A DNA stretch of 7,450 bases from Pseudodesulfovibrio sp. (lineage in GTDB: Bacteria > Desulfobacterota > Desulfovibrionia > Desulfovibrionales > Desulfovibrionaceae): positions 1 to 7,450 of the forward strand of contig JAFLJW010000034.1 of NCBI GenBank assembly GCA_022712815.1, in the 5' to 3' direction. The position numbers and the translations under genes are program-made. Below are positions 5,414 through 7,450 of this stretch, piece after piece (the first letter of the stretch is position 1; every line of letters starts with the position of its first letter). The notes below the pieces were generated by a model, which saw only the letters and a list, made by a program, of their open reading frames with translations, was not told the DNA's origin and searched no databases.

Positions 5414-5980
5414 ATGAGATTGACGCTGCTCATCATAACATTCCTTTCGTTCGCGCTCCCCTGCTGGGCTGATGTGGTCACTACGACCAAGACCGAATAC
5501 TATCTGGTCGATGGAGTGAAAAGAAACGAAATAGTTAAGAATCTCAAGAGGCAATCGCCCATCAAGCAAGATGGCAAGACATTTCAGGGACATACTCGGT
5601 CAAAGATTCGATATGATCTGTCCTGGGTGCAAAGAGGCACCAAGTGCACCATCAAAAAAATCACCATCCACCTCACAATCACTTACAAATACCCGAAACT
5701 GAGCCGAAGACCGAACACAAAAATCCTGAAATGGTGGAAAAAACACCTGAAAAAACTTGAAAAACATGAATTAATTCACGGCAAGATTGCTCTGGATGGA
5801 GCAAAGGACCTTGACAGGGCATTCAAACACTTAAAAAAATATGACTGCGCCAATATCAAAAACAAAGTGAAGGCCCTGGGAAAAAACAACTTGCAGGAAA
5901 CGAAAAGAAAACAAGTGGCCTATGACAGCCTGACCAAACATGGCGTCAAACAGGAAAGATACATGGGCCAGTCATTTTGA
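5414..5980 (+). CDS. Secreted DUF922-type putative zinc-dependent protease
   Basis: This is a 188-residue protein with an N-terminal signal peptide (MRLTLLIITFLSFALPCWA, likely cut after A19), so it is exported to the periplasm or beyond. The mature part carries the zinc-metalloprotease motif HELIH (H118, E119, H122) followed by GKIALDGA, and a late YDSLTKHG segment whose H176 may be a further ligand. Two cysteines, C78 and C145, could form a disulfide. The W71 to Y93 stretch (WVQRGTKC, ITIHLTITYKYP) fits the beta-strand region of DUF922, a family described as predicted secreted zinc-dependent proteases (COG5661). The mature protein is strikingly lysine-rich. The substrate is unknown. GGGAA about 7 nt before the ATG is a modest Shine-Dalgarno. 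A transposase scar separates it from the zor genes and there is no sign of coupling, so I treat it as a stand-alone gene. Confidence 0.8.
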   Translation: MRLTLLIITFLSFALPCWADVVTTTKTEYYLVDGVKRNEIVKNLKRQSPIKQDGKTFQGHTRSKIRYDLSWVQRGTKCTIKKITIHLTITYKYPKLSRRPNTKILKWWKKHLKKLEKHELIHGKIALDGAKDLDRAFKHLKKYDCANIKNKVKALGKNNLQETKRKQVAYDSLTKHGVKQERYMGQSF

Positions 5981-5994
5981 AACCACGGCAACAA

Positions 5995-6027
5995 AAAAGG
6001 ACGGTGAGGATATCCTCACCGCCCTTC
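5995..6027. terminator. Bidirectional terminator between convergent genes
   Basis: CGGTGAGGATATCCTCACCG (6002-6021) is a perfect 20-bp palindrome. The stem extends through one A/C mismatch (6001 with 6022) to AAGG (5997-6000) paired with CCTT (6023-6026). On the minus strand it is followed by a TTTTTT run (from 5992-5998), giving a strong terminator for the oxidoreductase gene. On the plus strand the following CTGTCTTT is less uniform but may end the DUF922 transcript. Confidence 0.85.
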
Positions 6028-6048
6028 TGTCTTTGGATTAATTCCGTC

Positions 6049-7450
6049 TTATTCCATGGGTGCCGGTTCTTTCATGTCCCAGATACCGCACGGGCAGGAG
6101 TTGGCGCAGAATCCGCAAGCAATGCACTTGTCCGGGTCCACCACACGCTCGAAGGCTCCATTTCCCAGATCAATACGGCTGATGGCCGACTGGGGACAAA
6201 CCACATCGCAAATATAGCAATCACGGCAGGAACCGCAGGATGAGCATTCGGCCCCGCAATGGTTCATGTCGCTGAACTCGATGACACGCGGGTCAAAATA
6301 TTCCAGTGTCATGCGGGTGTAGTCGATCATGTCGCGGGTGTCGGTCTTGGGCCGACGATCATTGAAGATATCATCAATACATTCAGCGGCACGACGACCA
6401 TGCCCGATGGCGTGGGTCAGCAGACCGGGACGCACGAGATCTCCGATGGCAAACACCTGGGAGTCAGTGGTCTGGTAGTCGTCATTGACCACCACATGAC
6501 CGCGATCAATGGCAATATTATCAGGCAGGAATTCCACGTCCGGCTGGTCGCCGATGGACATGATGACCGTGTCGGCCTCCAGCAATTCACCGGATTGCAG
6601 CATAACACCCTTGTCCGTGACTTCCTTGGTAAAACAGGGCCACTTGAAACGCGCACCGACCTCTTCGGCCTCCTTGCGCTCCTTGCCAAAGGATGCAGGC
6701 TCCTGAATATCAATGAGCGTGATATCTTCTGCCCCCACACTGGCTGCCACGGTGGCGACATCGCAACCGACATTACCGGCACCGATGATGACGACCTTCT
6801 TGCCGGACTTCATGGCACCCTTCTTGACTTCCTGAAGGAATGTCAGCGCGGGAGTGATCCGCTCGTGGCCGGGGACCGGGATCATGCGCGGTTTCTGCGC
6901 ACCGATGGCGAGGATCACGTACTCGTATTCTTCCTTGAGTTCCTCGAATTCCCTGGCCTTCAACTCCTGCTGCAAATGAACATGCGGCAGGACTTCGGCA
7001 GCGCGTTTGACTTCCGCTTCAACCACTTCCTTTGGAACGCGGCTGTTGGGAATGGCCGAGGCGATCTTGCCGCCAAGGGTCTTGGCCATATCAAAGACGA
7101 CAGCCTCATGCCCTTTCATGCGAATTTGCCAGGCCACGGAAATACCGGCTGCTCCGCCACCAATAACGGCAACGCGCTTGCCGGACAACGGCGGCAGCTT
7201 GGGAGCCGGGCTTTTATGCCCTTCGCGGCCCAGCTTGGTGATGTCCACCGAGGCCATGTTGCCGGTCTGGCGGGTACATCCTTCCATGCACAGATTCGGG
7301 CAGAGATACCCACAAACCGTGGCCGGGAAAGGTGTGTAAGCCAGGGCGAGATCAACGGCTTCGTCGATCATGCCGTCACGAACCAGCCGCCACCGTTCCT
7401 GAACGGGCATTCCCGTAGGACAACTGGACTGGCACGGGGCCCTGTATTTG
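6049..7450 (-). CDS. GltD-like FAD/NAD(P)-dependent oxidoreductase with C-terminal [4Fe-4S] domains, partial at its N-terminus
   Basis: The minus-strand frame is open to the right edge, giving 466 residues. The ATG at 7410 is internal, because the codons before it (KYRAPCQSSCPTG) continue the conserved cysteine cluster. An N-terminal GltD-type iron-sulfur region has C6, C10, C46, C50, C54 and C58. A FAD-binding Rossmann fold follows (VIGGGAAG, about 95-102), then an NAD(P)-binding fold (IIGAGNVG, about 221-228) and the second FAD motif FAIGDLV (333-339). The C-terminus adds clustered cysteines (398-418, CGSCRDCYICDVVCP core) and a ferredoxin-type C442-x2-C445-x2-C448-x3-C452-P. Such proteins pass electrons between NAD(P)H and iron-sulfur partners in the cytoplasm. 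It could be the small subunit of a split glutamate synthase or another NAD(P)H:ferredoxin-type enzyme; the substrate partner lies outside the window. It converges on the DUF922 gene and shares its terminator. Confidence 0.9.
   Translation of the reverse strand, partial: KYRAPCQSSCPTGMPVQERWRLVRDGMIDEAVDLALAYTPFPATVCGYLCPNLCMEGCTRQTGNMASVDITKLGREGHKSPAPKLPPLSGKRVAVIGGGAAGISVAWQIRMKGHEAVVFDMAKTLGGKIASAIPNSRVPKEVVEAEVKRAAEVLPHVHLQQELKAREFEELKEEYEYVILAIGAQKPRMIPVPGHERITPALTFLQEVKKGAMKSGKKVVIIGAGNVGCDVATVAASVGAEDITLIDIQEPASFGKERKEAEEVGARFKWPCFTKEVTDKGVMLQSGELLEADTVIMSIGDQPDVEFLPDNIAIDRGHVVVNDDYQTTDSQVFAIGDLVRPGLLTHAIGHGRRAAECIDDIFNDRRPKTDTRDMIDYTRMTLEYFDPRVIEFSDMNHCGAECSSCGSCRDCYICDVVCPQSAISRIDLGNGAFERVVDPDKCIACGFCANSCPCGIWDMKEPAPME

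Noticed and set aside
5977..6243. Plus-strand 88-codon frame overlapping the convergent junction
   Set aside because: It runs through the terminator palindrome and opposite the cysteine-rich end of the oxidoreductase gene, and has no ribosome site or domain.
6417..7355. Other frames opposite or within the oxidoreductase gene
   Set aside because: They are composition-driven shadows of a GC-rich conserved gene.
1..7450. CRISPR array, riboswitch or replication origin
   Set aside because: No regularly spaced identical repeats, known riboswitch core or origin-type box cluster was seen.

Overview
The window looks like a chromosomal segment from a sulfate-reducing Desulfobacterota bacterium, most likely a Desulfovibrio/Pseudodesulfovibrio relative. 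That placement is an inference from gene content (a cheB-HEAT pair, a GltD-like multi-cluster iron-sulfur flavoprotein) and moderate GC; no marker gene settles it.

Layout. Bases 1-1416 (minus strand) hold a partial HEAT-repeat gene preceded by cheB, the chemotaxis methylesterase, which starts at a GTG. Bases 1417-1666 are a non-coding gap. A tRNA-Pro(CGG) gene lies at 1667-1743 (plus strand), followed at once by a strong intrinsic terminator. Bases 1964-5054 are a tight three-gene plus-strand operon: a MotA/TolQ/ExbB-type channel protein with a long cytoplasmic tail (zorA), a MotB/OmpA-type peptidoglycan-binding partner (zorB), and a zinc-finger HNH nuclease (zorE-like). This gene order and domain set match the Zorya type II anti-phage system. 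Bases 5055-5413 are a gene-poor scar with a weak candidate terminator and a dead fragment of an IS481-family transposase. Bases 5414-5980 encode a secreted DUF922-type putative zinc protease. A bidirectional terminator at about 5995-6027 separates it from a convergent minus-strand gene (6049 to the right edge) for a GltD-like FAD/NAD(P) oxidoreductase with extra [4Fe-4S] domains.

How it fits together. The three zor genes are visibly AT-richer than the right flank: 2401-2460 has 25 G/C of 60, while 6541-6600 has 37 of 60. They sit between a tRNA gene and a transposase remnant, the usual setting of a horizontally acquired defence cassette. By the published Zorya model, ZorA and ZorB form an inner-membrane, ion-driven rotary motor anchored to peptidoglycan. 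It senses phage-induced envelope disturbance and passes a signal along the ZorA tail to a cytoplasmic nuclease, here the HNH protein. The start of zorA (TTG with a perfect Shine-Dalgarno), the 2-nt gap to zorB and the ATGA overlap to zorE indicate one translationally coupled transcript. The chemotaxis, tRNA, protease and oxidoreductase genes are probably host backbone unrelated to the defence cassette.
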